Part shown: positions 10,473-20,509 of the stretch, piece after piece
How the letters are laid out: each line of letters opens with the position of its first letter
Position numbering within the stretch: position 1 is the first letter of the stretch
DNA from: Planktothrix rubescens CCAP 1459/22
GTDB taxonomy: Bacteria > Cyanobacteriota > Cyanobacteriia > Cyanobacteriales > Microcoleaceae
Assembly: GCA_904830895.1 (NCBI GenBank)
Contig: LR882958.1
Location: 4,731,501 to 4,795,500 of the forward strand
Length of the DNA: 64,000 nucleotides
Direction of reading: 5' to 3'
Position numbers and translations under genes: made by a program
Notes under the pieces: generated by a model
The model's database searches: none
Seen by the model: the letters and a program-made list of their open reading frames with translations, nothing else
What the model was told of the DNA's origin: nothing

Positions 10473-12227
10473 TTAATGTTTGAGAGTTTGATAATCAGAG
10501 ATAGAAGCAAGTCGCCAACTAGAATCTTCTGAAAGTTCTAAAACCCATTGATGATAGTTAAACAAACTTTCTCGATGTCCTACACTAATAAACGTTGTTT
10601 GGGTTTGTTGCAACTGTTGATACAAAAGTTCTTCATTTTTCAAGTCCAAAGCACTGGTAGCTTCATCTAAAATAACATAGCTGGGATGGGTAACTAACAA
10701 TCGGGCAAAAGCTAGGCGTTGTTGTTCTCCTAATGATAATATATTTTCCCAAGGCACTTCCGCATCAAAGCTATCAACTTTTGTCACCACATTTTGAAGA
10801 TTAACTTGTTGTAAAATCCCTTCCAGTTCGGAATCACTCATTTGACGATTATTTTTAGGATAAAGTAACTGTTCTCGTAAGGTTCCTAAAATTATATAAG
10901 GACGTTGTGGTAAAAACAGAAATTGTTCTAAGGAAGGCCGAATTAATCGACCAGTTCCAGCATTCCACAAACCAGCAATTGCCCTTAATAAAGAACTTTT
11001 ACCCCGACCACTGGGGCCAACAATTAATAAACCTTCTCCTGGTGCAATAGATAATGATAAATTTTTGACAATTACCTTTTCATAATCGGGTGTTTGTAGG
11101 GTAACATCCTCAAAAGTAATATGGTTTTTTTCGATAGTTTTTATGGTACTAACATCGGTTGGTTGTTGAGTAACAACTTCTAAGGCTTGCGAAAATTCAG
11201 ATAAACGGTCAACATAACTAGAAAACCGTCCAGAAGACCCAAATTCATTGATTAATTCACTAAAACCATTAGCAAACATACTGCAAGCGATAATAGCTTG
11301 GTTAACTTGTCCGAAATCAATTTCTCCGCGAATATAGGCGGGAGCGAAGACGATAAATGGAAATATTTGGATAATAGACCGATAGCCTCTGCTAAAAAGG
11401 TCTTGATTTCTCTCCCAATCAGTTTTGCTTAGAGAACTTTTTAACAAATTATTAAATCGGCGATAAATAATGTTTAATTCTTGATTTTCACCTTGAAAAA
11501 AAGCAATAGATTCAGCATGATTCCGAACATGAGTTAAGCCGTAAGCATAGTTAGCTTTAGATTCAAGTTCCTCTTGAGTAATCCTATCTAATTCTTTACT
11601 TAAATTTAGGGCAATTAAATTACCGATGATTGTATAGGCCAGCAAAATAGCTGCGGCTAGTTTAGAAATCGACAAAAGAATAATTAAAAAAGTCGTCATT
11701 TCTAGGACTTTTTCTAACAAGGTAGTGGCAAAATTGAGGGCATTTCTGGCAATGGGTTCGATTTCTTGAGCCAGACGTTGATCCGGGTTATCCACATCCG
11801 ATCTAAAATTGATTTTATAATAGGCGCGATTACTCAAATATTTTTCTAAAATCTGCTGATTAAGCCATTCATACCAATTAAGAGCAATTCTTTTTTTGAC
11901 AAATTTAGAAAATGCTATAAATAAGGTAATTAACAACAGCCCCAAACCGTAAAGTGATACAAGCGTAAAAAATTTAGAAGTATCTTTATCCTGAATAATA
12001 ACATCGACTAAATAGCGATTAACAAAGCTATTAGCTGCATTGGCAGCCACAAGTCCAATAATTAATAATACCAGAAGAATCAGCATTCCCCAGGAGCGGA
12101 TTACTTCTGAAAAACTTCGTCCTTTGGGGTCTGTTGGATACCAATAAGATCCAGAAATAACTTTTAAAGCATCCCAAAATTTATTAAAATTAGCTAAGGG
12201 TTGTTGGCTCGAAACTTGAGTTTGCAT
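10473..12227 (-). CDS. mcyH: ABC exporter McyH (fused membrane and ATPase domains)
   Basis: Half-transporter of the SbmA/YddA-like class (584 residues), thought to export or position microcystin at the membrane. Hydrophobic spans are visible near residues 47-70, 93-112, 180-210 and 285-300. The C-terminal ATPase carries Walker A GPSGRGKSS near residue 400, the signature LSLGEQQR, Walker B VILDEATSALD and the switch His in SVGHR. It lies between mcyG (100 bp upstream) and mcyA (52 bp downstream) on the same strand, as in other mcy loci of this order, and is presumably co-transcribed. Function is known from the family; export of microcystin itself is inference. Confidence 0.9.
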   Translation of the reverse strand: MQTQVSSQQPLANFNKFWDALKVISGSYWYPTDPKGRSFSEVIRSWGMLILLVLLIIGLVAANAANSFVNRYLVDVIIQDKDTSKFFTLVSLYGLGLLLITLFIAFSKFVKKRIALNWYEWLNQQILEKYLSNRAYYKINFRSDVDNPDQRLAQEIEPIARNALNFATTLLEKVLEMTTFLIILLSISKLAAAILLAYTIIGNLIALNLSKELDRITQEELESKANYAYGLTHVRNHAESIAFFQGENQELNIIYRRFNNLLKSSLSKTDWERNQDLFSRGYRSIIQIFPFIVFAPAYIRGEIDFGQVNQAIIACSMFANGFSELINEFGSSGRFSSYVDRLSEFSQALEVVTQQPTDVSTIKTIEKNHITFEDVTLQTPDYEKVIVKNLSLSIAPGEGLLIVGPSGRGKSSLLRAIAGLWNAGTGRLIRPSLEQFLFLPQRPYIILGTLREQLLYPKNNRQMSDSELEGILQQVNLQNVVTKVDSFDAEVPWENILSLGEQQRLAFARLLVTHPSYVILDEATSALDLKNEELLYQQLQQTQTTFISVGHRESLFNYHQWVLELSEDSSWRLASISDYQTLKH

Positions 12228-12327
12228 ATTTTACAGATAGAGTAGTTGTCTCGGTGGGAGCGGAGTAGTTTTAATTCAATATCTTGAAAGTGGTTGACAA
12301 TTTCCAGCATATTATAATTTGGCTGAT

Positions 12328-15300
12328 TTAATCACTTAAAAAGTCCTCCAATTCAGAAAGTTCTCGCAAAATTAAATCTGCATCGACATCCTGCTGAACT
12401 TCTGTAGAATCAACAGTGGTCTGCACTATTGTCTGAACTTGCCAACCTAAAACCTGCTGAATCAGATAATCAACTAATCGTCTAATATTGGGAAAATCAA
12501 AAACTAAAGAAGCAGGTAAAGTCACTTCTAATCCTTTTTCTAAACGATTTTTTAATTCGATAGACAACAAAGAATCAATCCCCATTTCTGAGAATCCTTG
12601 TTCCGGGTCAGGCATTTGTTTAATTCCCAAAATCATCCCCACTTGTTTGCCAATATATTGAAATAAATGTTCTCGACGTTCTCCTGGTGCTATATCTTCT
12701 AAAAGACGGCGTGTAGAACTTGAATCTTGAACAGATTTAATTATATTTTGAGATTGTCCTAATTTTTTCAGAAGGGGTTTATCGCCTTGAAATTCATAGA
12801 TATTTTTGAAGCGAACCCAATCTACATCAGCAACTAAAATTTGTGTTTGATTAGACTCAATAATAGCATCCATTACAGAAAACGCCCTATCTAGGTCAAT
12901 TTCCTTCATACCAATCTGTTTAAGCCAATCTTCATAGTCTGGGGAAACAATCCCATTTCCTGCTAATAATGCCCAATTTAAAGTAGTAGCAGGTAATCCT
13001 TGAAGATGACGCATAAGAGCTAAAGAATCCATTGAATTACTAACTGCATCATATAAACCTTGTGCTTTGGCTCCCCAAATTGCACCCGCCGAAGAAAATA
13101 GCACAAAATAGTCTAATTTAGTTGCTAAAGATAACCGATGTAAATTCCAAGAACCTCGAACTTTTGCTTGAAAAACTATTTCGAGATCAGCAAATGTACA
13201 TTCGCTTAATTGCGCTTGGCGTCCTGAAACTCCAGCAAGATGGAAAACCCCGCGTAGGGGATAGGCTGTTTTTTCGATTTTGGCCCATATTGCTTGTATC
13301 TGCTCAAAATCCCCGACGTCAGCTTGACAAACTTCGACAGATACTCCTTTTTGCTCTAAAATCCTGAGATTTTCCATGATTTTGGCAAATTCTGTGGATA
13401 TTTCCGAACTCGGGGGAAAGGGGCGACGGGTGGTCAAAATCAGATGTTTTGCCCCTAAATCAACCAAATGACCAGCCAGGGCCAAACCGAGATGACCAAT
13501 ACCTCCGGTAATCAAATAGGTCGCTTCAGCTTGAATAGTCAATGGTTTTGTCGGTGGAGATGTCGATGGGACTAGACGCCCCAGATAGGCTTGGCCATTG
13601 CGGAATAGCAGATGATCTTCGCTGATGGAATGGGTCAATCCTAATAGTAAATCAGCAATATTTTGAGTAATATCGGCGCTGGGGTCAAGATCGATCATTC
13701 CTCCCCATAATTCTGGGTTTTCTAAGGAAATAACCCGCCCCAAGGCCCAAAGTGGAGACTGGGTAACAAAAGTGGGCTGTTTGAGTTCAAAGGGTTGACC
13801 TCCTTGGGTAACAACAAATAATTTGGGAGAATTAGGGATTTTTTGAATAGCTTGGAGAAGATTTAACAAATAGTGACAGCGATTTAATAAAATAGATTCA
13901 GGTTGATCTTGATGATTATCATTCAAAAGATAAATAATTCTATGGGGCGATGGATTTTCCGCAAACCATGCCTTTATTTGTTCTGGTTGATGGGCATTTA
14001 AACTATACTCGAATTGTGATAATTTAATCTTGTTTTGTCCTTGATAAATTATCGTACAGGAGCCATAATTTTTGCTTAGTTGCGCTTGAATGAAACGGGG
14101 AAGATGATCTTTTTCGGGGTGACTATCGGTAAAAATTAACCAATTTTCTGAAATATTACTGGCTTGTCTAGGATTTTGAGCAATAATAATACTTTGCTGG
14201 AATAAAGCACTGCCAATTTTTTGATCGGGAGATACAAATTCCGCTTGAGCAAATCCAGATTTAAGCAGAATAGATTGCCAAGTAGATGCGCTAATAATGG
14301 GATGATGGGAGCGTAAATGATCATCGCTAAAACGCCACCAACCTTGGGTAATACCGAAAATCAAATCAATCCATTTAGACTGATGAGTCAGTTCTAGTAA
14401 TAGTAATTGACCGCCGGGACGCAGTAAACTTTGAATATGAGGTAAGGTTTCTGCTTGTAAATCTCGCGTAGAATGCAAGACATTAGCCGCAATAATTAAA
14501 TCATAGGAATTGAGGGAAAATCCTTGGGATTTCGGGTCTTTTTCTATGTCGAGAACTTGGTAGTTGATGTTAGGAAATTGAGTAAAATTCTCTCTAGCAG
14601 TCTCCAGAAAGAATGGTGAAACATCGGTAAATGTATAGTTAATTTGATCGGACTTACAAGCGTTAAGAACTTGATGGGTAGTTGCTCCGGTTCCGGCGCC
14701 AATTTCGAGAATACGGAGGGGTTCGGAGGGTGAATAGTTGGATAATAAAAGTTCAACAGCTTTAGAGATACTCAGGTTGAGAACTTTTGCCCAGGATGTG
14801 TTTTTATAAAATTCGGCGGCTCCGATTTTTTCATTTTGAGAAAATAAGATAGATAAAGGCGCAATTTTTCCTGTCAGGATGGCGGCTAAATTAGCAGCAA
14901 CTCGCTGAAATAGGGTGAGTTCTATTAGAGCATTTGGATATTGATTAATTAAGTTTTCTACTGTTAAATCTGGATGGGATTGTTGCGGTTTATTGATGAT
15001 TTTCCAGCCAGAATCCTGCTTTTCTAAAATGCCTGTTTCTGCTAAGATTTTGAAACAATGATTCCAGAGTAATTTATATTCTGCTTTAATCCCAGCTTGA
15101 CTAAAACTGTCGTCGGGGGAAAGCAGTGTATTGAGTTGAAAGAGTTCTAAATCTTTTAAGGCTTTAATAATAAAATCTACACTGAGTTTTTCCATTTCAG
15201 CAAAAGCTAAAGAAACTCCTGTTAATGATGCGAATTGTATTTGTTTTTCCATATAAACATCTAAATCCGCTTGAATTGTTGCGAGATTTTCTGATTTTTG

Positions 15301-18300
15301 AGTTGCTAAATTATCGGGGAACCATTTTACCTGATAGAGTAGGTTTTCAAAATCAAAATTATTTGTCTGTTGGTGATGAAGTTGAATTAATTGTTGAACA
15401 ATAGCCGATACCGTTTGTTTTTCTGTTTCGGAATAATTCCCGGTTTCTAAAAGGGTTTGCATCAAGCTCTTAGTATTTTTATTAGATAACATCTTGACCA
15501 AACTAGATTCTTGAGTAACCGTTGGTAATTGAGTTTTTAAGGGAATCCAATGGCGGCTTTGTTGAAAAGGATAAGTTGGTAAAGAACATCGGCTACAATG
15601 ATAATCTTTGTGAAAGCCAAACCAATCAATATTTGAACCACGAACATAAAGTTTACCCAGACTTTCTAATAGGACTTCCCAATCAGAAAATCCTGAGCGC
15701 AAACTTGGTAATATTAGGGGGTTAGATGAAGATATTGATGATTGAATAATACCTAAAAGAATGGGTTGGGGGCCGATTTCAATAAAAGTATCACATCCTA
15801 GGGATTGGAGAGACAAAACTCCTTGATGAAATTGTACGGTATGTAATAAGTGTTGCAGCCAATATTCGGGAGTAATAATACTATCATCGGCAATTTCTCC
15901 CGTTAGGTTAGAGATTAGGGGAATTTGGGGTTGAGCAAAAGTAATTTCCTGTAGAATGGTTTTGAATTGTTCACAAATTGGTTCTATTAAGGGGGAGTGA
16001 AAGGCATGGGAAACTTTGAGTTGGCGAACTTTAATTCCTGTATTATTAAAGTGTTCACAAAGTTGTTGAATTGATTTTTTATCCCCTGAAATAACGGTAT
16101 GTTGATCGGTATTAATGGCAGCGATCGCAATTTTTATTCCCTGATTTTGGCACTGTTCAAGAACTGATTTTTGATCTAGGAAAATAGCGGCCATTGCTCC
16201 TTGATTATCAGGAAATTGACCGATAAGACGACCTCGATTGATCACCAGTTTTAAGCCACTTTCAAGATCAAAAACCCCAGCAAAACAAGCAGCAGCATAT
16301 TCTCCTAAACTGTGTCCTAAAATAGCGATCGGTTCAATTCCCCAAGACTGCCATAATTGAGCTAAAGCAACTTCAATTATAAATAAAGCGGGCTGGGTAT
16401 AGGAGGTTTGAGTTAAGATTTCATCGGAATTAGCAAATATAATTTCTAGTAAGGATTTACCTGTTAGTTTTTGATAGATGCTTTCCCCTTGCTCTAAGGT
16501 TTGCCGAAAAGTAGGTTGAGTTTGATAAAGTTGATGCGCCATTCCCGCATATTGAGAACCTTGTCCTGTGAACAAAAAGGCAATTTTTGGCGGTTGCTTT
16601 TCATCAACTTGACCCTGAATAATTAACCCTTGATCTAGTTGTCCAAACTGACGTAATTTCGTGATAAAATCGCTGTTTTCGGAGCCTATTACTGCTAAAC
16701 GATTTGAGAAGTGAACTCGACCCGTATTAGCGGTAAAAACGACATCAGAAATATCACTTTCGGGGTGATTTTCCCAAAATTCTACATAGCTATTGGCTAA
16801 ATCTTTTAAAGCCTGTGGGGTTCTGGCAGAAATTGTGAGTAAATTAATCGGCCGTTTAGTTTGATTTTGTTGGGGAATAATCGTAGGAGCTTCTTCTAAG
16901 ATAATATGAGCATTAACCCCTCCAATTCCTAGGGAATTAACCCCCGCCCGTCGAGGCAATTCTTGTCCATTTTGTTGTTTAGTTTTCCAAGGTATGGCTT
17001 CAGTATTAATATAAAAAGGAGTCTTAGAAAAATCAATTTGAGGATTGGGATTTTGGAAATGTAATGTCGGGGGAATAATTTGATGTTTGAGGGCTAAAGT
17101 TGCTTTAATTAAACCCACAATACCGGAGGCAATTTGCATATGTCCGATATTTGTTTTGACCGAACCTAAAGCACATTCTCCCTGATTTGCCGCACCATAA
17201 GCTTTAGCTAAAGCATCAACTTCGATGGGGTCTCCCAGGGTTGTTCCTGTACCATGAGCTTCGATAAAACTAATCGTATTTGCATCAACACCAGCAAAGG
17301 CTAAGGCTTCGGCTGCCACTGAAATTTGACCTTCTCCTCCAGGGGCAGTGAATCCCAATTTTGTCCCCCCATCATTATTAATAGCAGAGCCTTTAATAAC
17401 GGCATAAATTTGATCATTATCGGCTAAAGCATCTGGTAATCTTTTTAGTAAAACCACCCCGACTCCACTTCCAAAAATAGTTCCTTGGGCTTGAGAATCA
17501 AAGGCACGACAATGCCCATCGTTGGAAAGAATTAAACCTTCTTGATATAAATAACCAATTTTTTGCGGCGAGTTAATTGAAGCGGCTCCCGCTAAAGCCA
17601 TATCACTTTCTCCATTAATTAGACTCTGGCAAGCCAGATGGACTACAACTAATCCTGTAGAACAAGCTGTTTGAATATTAATACTTGGCCCGCGTAAGTT
17701 TAGTTTATAAGAAATTCTTGTGGTTAAATAATCTTTGTCATTAGCTACCATTGTTTGAAACCCCCCCATCGAATCTAATGTGAAGGGTTGTAATTCATCA
17801 TTACTATCTAATTGACCGCGATTTGGATAGCAATTGTTAATTAAATATGTGTTCATACTTGCCCCAGCAAATATGCCAATTGCTCCTTGATAGGAGTTAG
17901 GATTATAACCAGCATTTTCTAAACATTCCCAACTCGATTGTAGGAATAAACGTTGTTGAGGATCAAGCAATTCTGCTTCTCGGTTTGTGTATCCAAAAAA
18001 TTCGCTATCAAAATATTCAACTTGGTCGATAATTGGTCTGGCTCTAATATAATTAGGCTGATTAAATAGTTCAGGAGAAACCCCCGATTCTAATAGCTCT
18101 TCCTCAGTAAAGAAAGAGATGGTTTCGACTCCATTTTGCAGATTTTCCCAGAAAGTTGTGAGATTGTTGGCGCCAGGAAATCGTCCAGCCATGCCAATAA
18201 TTGCAATATCATGGGTTTCCTGTTGACGACGGGAGCGATTTTCAGCCCGTTGACGGCTTTTTTGTTGCGTTGCTGGGGTGGAATTTGATTCTTTACTTAA

Positions 18301-20253
18301 GAAACGGGCTAAGGTGGCAACGGTGGAATTTTTAAACATTTCAGCTATAGGTAACTGACGATTAAAAAGTTTTTCTAGTTGGTTGTGTACTCGAATTAAG
18401 TGTAGAGAATGTCCCCCTAGTTCAAAAAAGTTATCGTTTAAACCCACGGAAGTTAATTGTAAAACTTCACACCAAACTGTTGCTATTTGACGCTCATTTT
18501 CCGATTGGGGTAAGCTGCGGTTTTTCTGGCGATCGCTCTCTAAATATTGATTAATTTCTTGAATCCGACCAGCAAATAATCCCTGTTCAAAATCTTTTTT
18601 TAATTTTGATTTTTGGACTTTACCAATAGAGGTTTTGGGAACTAAATTGGTCTCTAAAGGAATCACATAAGCTGGAGCAATTCCGACTTTTTGAGTTAAA
18701 TGACTGCGAATTTTTCTAACGACTTTTACCCATTGCTCAAAATGTTCTGATTCTGGACTAAAAATAATAATTAATAAGTCAGTCTCTTGGATTTGATCAA
18801 AGAGGGCGAATGCTGCCGTATAGGAAACATTTACTCCCTCTAATTCTTCTATTACTGTTTCAATTTCATGGGCAAAGTAATTAATTCCATTAATAATAAT
18901 TTCTTGTTTTTCTCTCCCTGTGATAAAGAGTTCTCCATCCAATAAATAGGCTAAATCTCCTGTGGTAAACCAACCTTCATCCTGAAAAACTTCTTGATTC
19001 AGTTCGGGATTGTGATAATATTCTTTAGTGACAGATTTTCCTTTGATTTGAAGTCGTCCAATCTCGGCTTCTGGTAAAACATTATTCTCTTGATCGACAA
19101 TGCGAATAGTAGCCCCTGGAATTGGCTTTCCCAGAGAAATAATAATGTTTTCTTCTGTTAGTTTATCTTGGCTTAAACCAACAGACCAAGTAATTCCAGA
19201 ACAGGATTCCGTCATCCCAAATGCTGGTTTAATGGCTCTATCTGGTAATTGATGTTTTTCGAGAATTTCTAAAAATAGGCGGATAGTTTTAATAGAAACT
19301 TGCTCTCCAGCATTGACTAAAAATTTCATGGAGGAGAGATTATAAGAAGATTGATTAAGTTGTTCAGACTGTTGATTAATTAAGGAAAATGCAAAGTTAG
19401 GAGCCCAAGAAATAGTCGCTTGATGGTTTTGAATTAGCTCTAACCATTTCAGGGGTTGACGTAAAATTAATTCCATCGGAACATGGATTTGATCACAAGC
19501 TAAATCCACCGCCATAATTCCTAAAAAGACGATGGCTCCTGCATGGTCTAAGGGCATCCAATTCAGGGTAACTTCTTGTTGGCTAAAGTTATTCATTGCC
19601 ACTGTTCCAGCAGACATGGATAACAGATTATTATGAGTTAACATCACCCCTTTTGGCATCCCTGTACTGCCAGAAGTAAATAGTAATAAGGCTTGATTTT
19701 CTGGGGTAAGATCAGGTAATAAATAACATTTTTTAGGTGTTTTATCGGGTTGGGAATTTGATTGAGATTCTATAGATCTTAGATAATCAATTGAGACTAC
19801 TTGCAATCCTTTCAGATGAGATTGAGTTTCTAATTTTTGGATTTCAGTAATTAATTCATTATCGGATAAAATTAATGGTTGTTCTAAAATTTTCCAGACA
19901 TTTTCCAGTTTTTTAACTGCCGAGTTTTCTAGCTCATAATGAGGGGCAACGGTCAGAGGTACCGGAATAATTCCTCCTAAAAAACAAGCCCAGAGTGCGG
20001 GAATAAAATCTTTATTTTTAGCAATTTGTAAGATAACTTTATCTCCCAACTTGATCCCACGCTGATCAAGCCCATCTAAAATATTGAGAGCATCATTATA
20101 TAAATCTTGATAAGTCTGAAAATATTCGGTTACATCATTTCCAATATAGGTAATTCCCTGATTTTCATATTTAGCAGCATTGGCTAAGACTGCTGAAAGT
20201 GTCCGCCAATTATCTTTTAATTGCCCTCCAGAACTGATTGAATGCTTAAACAT
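12328..20253 (-). CDS. mcyG: Microcystin synthetase McyG, loading and first PKS extension
   Basis: Hybrid starter protein (2641 residues) that loads a phenylpropanoid-type acid and performs the first Adda extension. Domain order: acyl-adenylating domain (FTSGSTGMPKG near 197, closer in feel to fatty acyl-AMP ligases than to amino-acid A domains), carrier (GGHSL near 616), KS (TACSTG near 864), AT (GHSLGE near 1315, HAFH near 1416, malonyl type), C-methyltransferase (EIGAGTGAT near 1853), KR (TGGIGHLG near 2250) and ACP (GIDSL near 2559). Length and order match McyG (about 2630 residues). The CMT accounts for the 8-methyl of Adda. A good ribosome site (AGGAAGG, 5 bases before ATG) supports the start. 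The 256-bp gap to mcyE carries a palindromic repeat. Confidence 0.93.
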   Translation of the reverse strand: MFKHSISSGGQLKDNWRTLSAVLANAAKYENQGITYIGNDVTEYFQTYQDLYNDALNILDGLDQRGIKLGDKVILQIAKNKDFIPALWACFLGGIIPVPLTVAPHYELENSAVKKLENVWKILEQPLILSDNELITEIQKLETQSHLKGLQVVSIDYLRSIESQSNSQPDKTPKKCYLLPDLTPENQALLLFTSGSTGMPKGVMLTHNNLLSMSAGTVAMNNFSQQEVTLNWMPLDHAGAIVFLGIMAVDLACDQIHVPMELILRQPLKWLELIQNHQATISWAPNFAFSLINQQSEQLNQSSYNLSSMKFLVNAGEQVSIKTIRLFLEILEKHQLPDRAIKPAFGMTESCSGITWSVGLSQDKLTEENIIISLGKPIPGATIRIVDQENNVLPEAEIGRLQIKGKSVTKEYYHNPELNQEVFQDEGWFTTGDLAYLLDGELFITGREKQEIIINGINYFAHEIETVIEELEGVNVSYTAAFALFDQIQETDLLIIIFSPESEHFEQWVKVVRKIRSHLTQKVGIAPAYVIPLETNLVPKTSIGKVQKSKLKKDFEQGLFAGRIQEINQYLESDRQKNRSLPQSENERQIATVWCEVLQLTSVGLNDNFFELGGHSLHLIRVHNQLEKLFNRQLPIAEMFKNSTVATLARFLSKESNSTPATQQKSRQRAENRSRRQQETHDIAIIGMAGRFPGANNLTTFWENLQNGVETISFFTEEELLESGVSPELFNQPNYIRARPIIDQVEYFDSEFFGYTNREAELLDPQQRLFLQSSWECLENAGYNPNSYQGAIGIFAGASMNTYLINNCYPNRGQLDSNDELQPFTLDSMGGFQTMVANDKDYLTTRISYKLNLRGPSINIQTACSTGLVVVHLACQSLINGESDMALAGAASINSPQKIGYLYQEGLILSNDGHCRAFDSQAQGTIFGSGVGVVLLKRLPDALADNDQIYAVIKGSAINNDGGTKLGFTAPGGEGQISVAAEALAFAGVDANTISFIEAHGTGTTLGDPIEVDALAKAYGAANQGECALGSVKTNIGHMQIASGIVGLIKATLALKHQIIPPTLHFQNPNPQIDFSKTPFYINTEAIPWKTKQQNGQELPRRAGVNSLGIGGVNAHIILEEAPTIIPQQNQTKRPINLLTISARTPQALKDLANSYVEFWENHPESDISDVVFTANTGRVHFSNRLAVIGSENSDFITKLRQFGQLDQGLIIQGQVDEKQPPKIAFLFTGQGSQYAGMAHQLYQTQPTFRQTLEQGESIYQKLTGKSLLEIIFANSDEILTQTSYTQPALFIIEVALAQLWQSWGIEPIAILGHSLGEYAAACFAGVFDLESGLKLVINRGRLIGQFPDNQGAMAAIFLDQKSVLEQCQNQGIKIAIAAINTDQHTVISGDKKSIQQLCEHFNNTGIKVRQLKVSHAFHSPLIEPICEQFKTILQEITFAQPQIPLISNLTGEIADDSIITPEYWLQHLLHTVQFHQGVLSLQSLGCDTFIEIGPQPILLGIIQSSISSSNPLILPSLRSGFSDWEVLLESLGKLYVRGSNIDWFGFHKDYHCSRCSLPTYPFQQSRHWIPLKTQLPTVTQESSLVKMLSNKNTKSLMQTLLETGNYSETEKQTVSAIVQQLIQLHHQQTNNFDFENLLYQVKWFPDNLATQKSENLATIQADLDVYMEKQIQFASLTGVSLAFAEMEKLSVDFIIKALKDLELFQLNTLLSPDDSFSQAGIKAEYKLLWNHCFKILAETGILEKQDSGWKIINKPQQSHPDLTVENLINQYPNALIELTLFQRVAANLAAILTGKIAPLSILFSQNEKIGAAEFYKNTSWAKVLNLSISKAVELLLSNYSPSEPLRILEIGAGTGATTHQVLNACKSDQINYTFTDVSPFFLETARENFTQFPNINYQVLDIEKDPKSQGFSLNSYDLIIAANVLHSTRDLQAETLPHIQSLLRPGGQLLLLELTHQSKWIDLIFGITQGWWRFSDDHLRSHHPIISASTWQSILLKSGFAQAEFVSPDQKIGSALFQQSIIIAQNPRQASNISENWLIFTDSHPEKDHLPRFIQAQLSKNYGSCTIIYQGQNKIKLSQFEYSLNAHQPEQIKAWFAENPSPHRIIYLLNDNHQDQPESILLNRCHYLLNLLQAIQKIPNSPKLFVVTQGGQPFELKQPTFVTQSPLWALGRVISLENPELWGGMIDLDPSADITQNIADLLLGLTHSISEDHLLFRNGQAYLGRLVPSTSPPTKPLTIQAEATYLITGGIGHLGLALAGHLVDLGAKHLILTTRRPFPPSSEISTEFAKIMENLRILEQKGVSVEVCQADVGDFEQIQAIWAKIEKTAYPLRGVFHLAGVSGRQAQLSECTFADLEIVFQAKVRGSWNLHRLSLATKLDYFVLFSSAGAIWGAKAQGLYDAVSNSMDSLALMRHLQGLPATTLNWALLAGNGIVSPDYEDWLKQIGMKEIDLDRAFSVMDAIIESNQTQILVADVDWVRFKNIYEFQGDKPLLKKLGQSQNIIKSVQDSSSTRRLLEDIAPGERREHLFQYIGKQVGMILGIKQMPDPEQGFSEMGIDSLLSIELKNRLEKGLEVTLPASLVFDFPNIRRLVDYLIQQVLGWQVQTIVQTTVDSTEVQQDVDADLILRELSELEDFLSD

Positions 20254-20330
20254 TTTTCCTTCCTATGTTTTTCCATAAAATTGAGTTTACCATAGTAAGT
20301 AGTTGCACAAAATAAATTACCTAGTTGAGA

Positions 20331-20388
20331 GAGGGAACAGCCCCCCCCAAACCCCCCGTGCACGGGGGGCTAGGGGGGGAGGGAACAG
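20331..20388. repeat. Palindromic element between mcyE and mcyG with flanking 10-bp direct repeats
   Basis: Palindrome at about 20342-20379 (19-bp arms, 17 of 19 paired, centre GTGCAC), the same family as the copies in mcyA and mcyD. It is bordered by perfect direct repeats GAGGGAACAG at 20331-20340 and 20379-20388, which look like a target-site duplication, although similar GGGAACA sequences flank other copies and may be part of the element. It lies about 90 bp upstream of mcyG. On the transcript it would form a very stable hairpin, but no U-run follows, so it is not a standard terminator. Confidence 0.85.
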
Positions 20389-20509
20389 GGTAGAGGATGT
20401 GTAATTAATTTTGTTTAGGTACTTATCACCCTGCCGTACAGAGCAATGTACTTGATTTTAATTTATAAATTTATTTGATAAATTTCGATGGTAATATTCC
20501 ATCCCTTGC

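Noticed and set aside
12328-20253. Lipopeptide (puwainaphycin or microginin-like) pathway because of the fatty acyl-AMP ligase-like start of the protein
   Set aside because: The full order KS-AT-CMT-KR-ACP here, the McyE-type aminotransferase hybrid, the D-Glu code DPRHSGVVGK and the Ala code DLFNNALTYK identify McyG and microcystin assembly.
20341-20380. Rho-independent terminator between mcyE and mcyG
   Set aside because: The stem is strong but there is no U-tract on either strand, and the same element sits inside two translated genes, so it cannot be an obligatory terminator.
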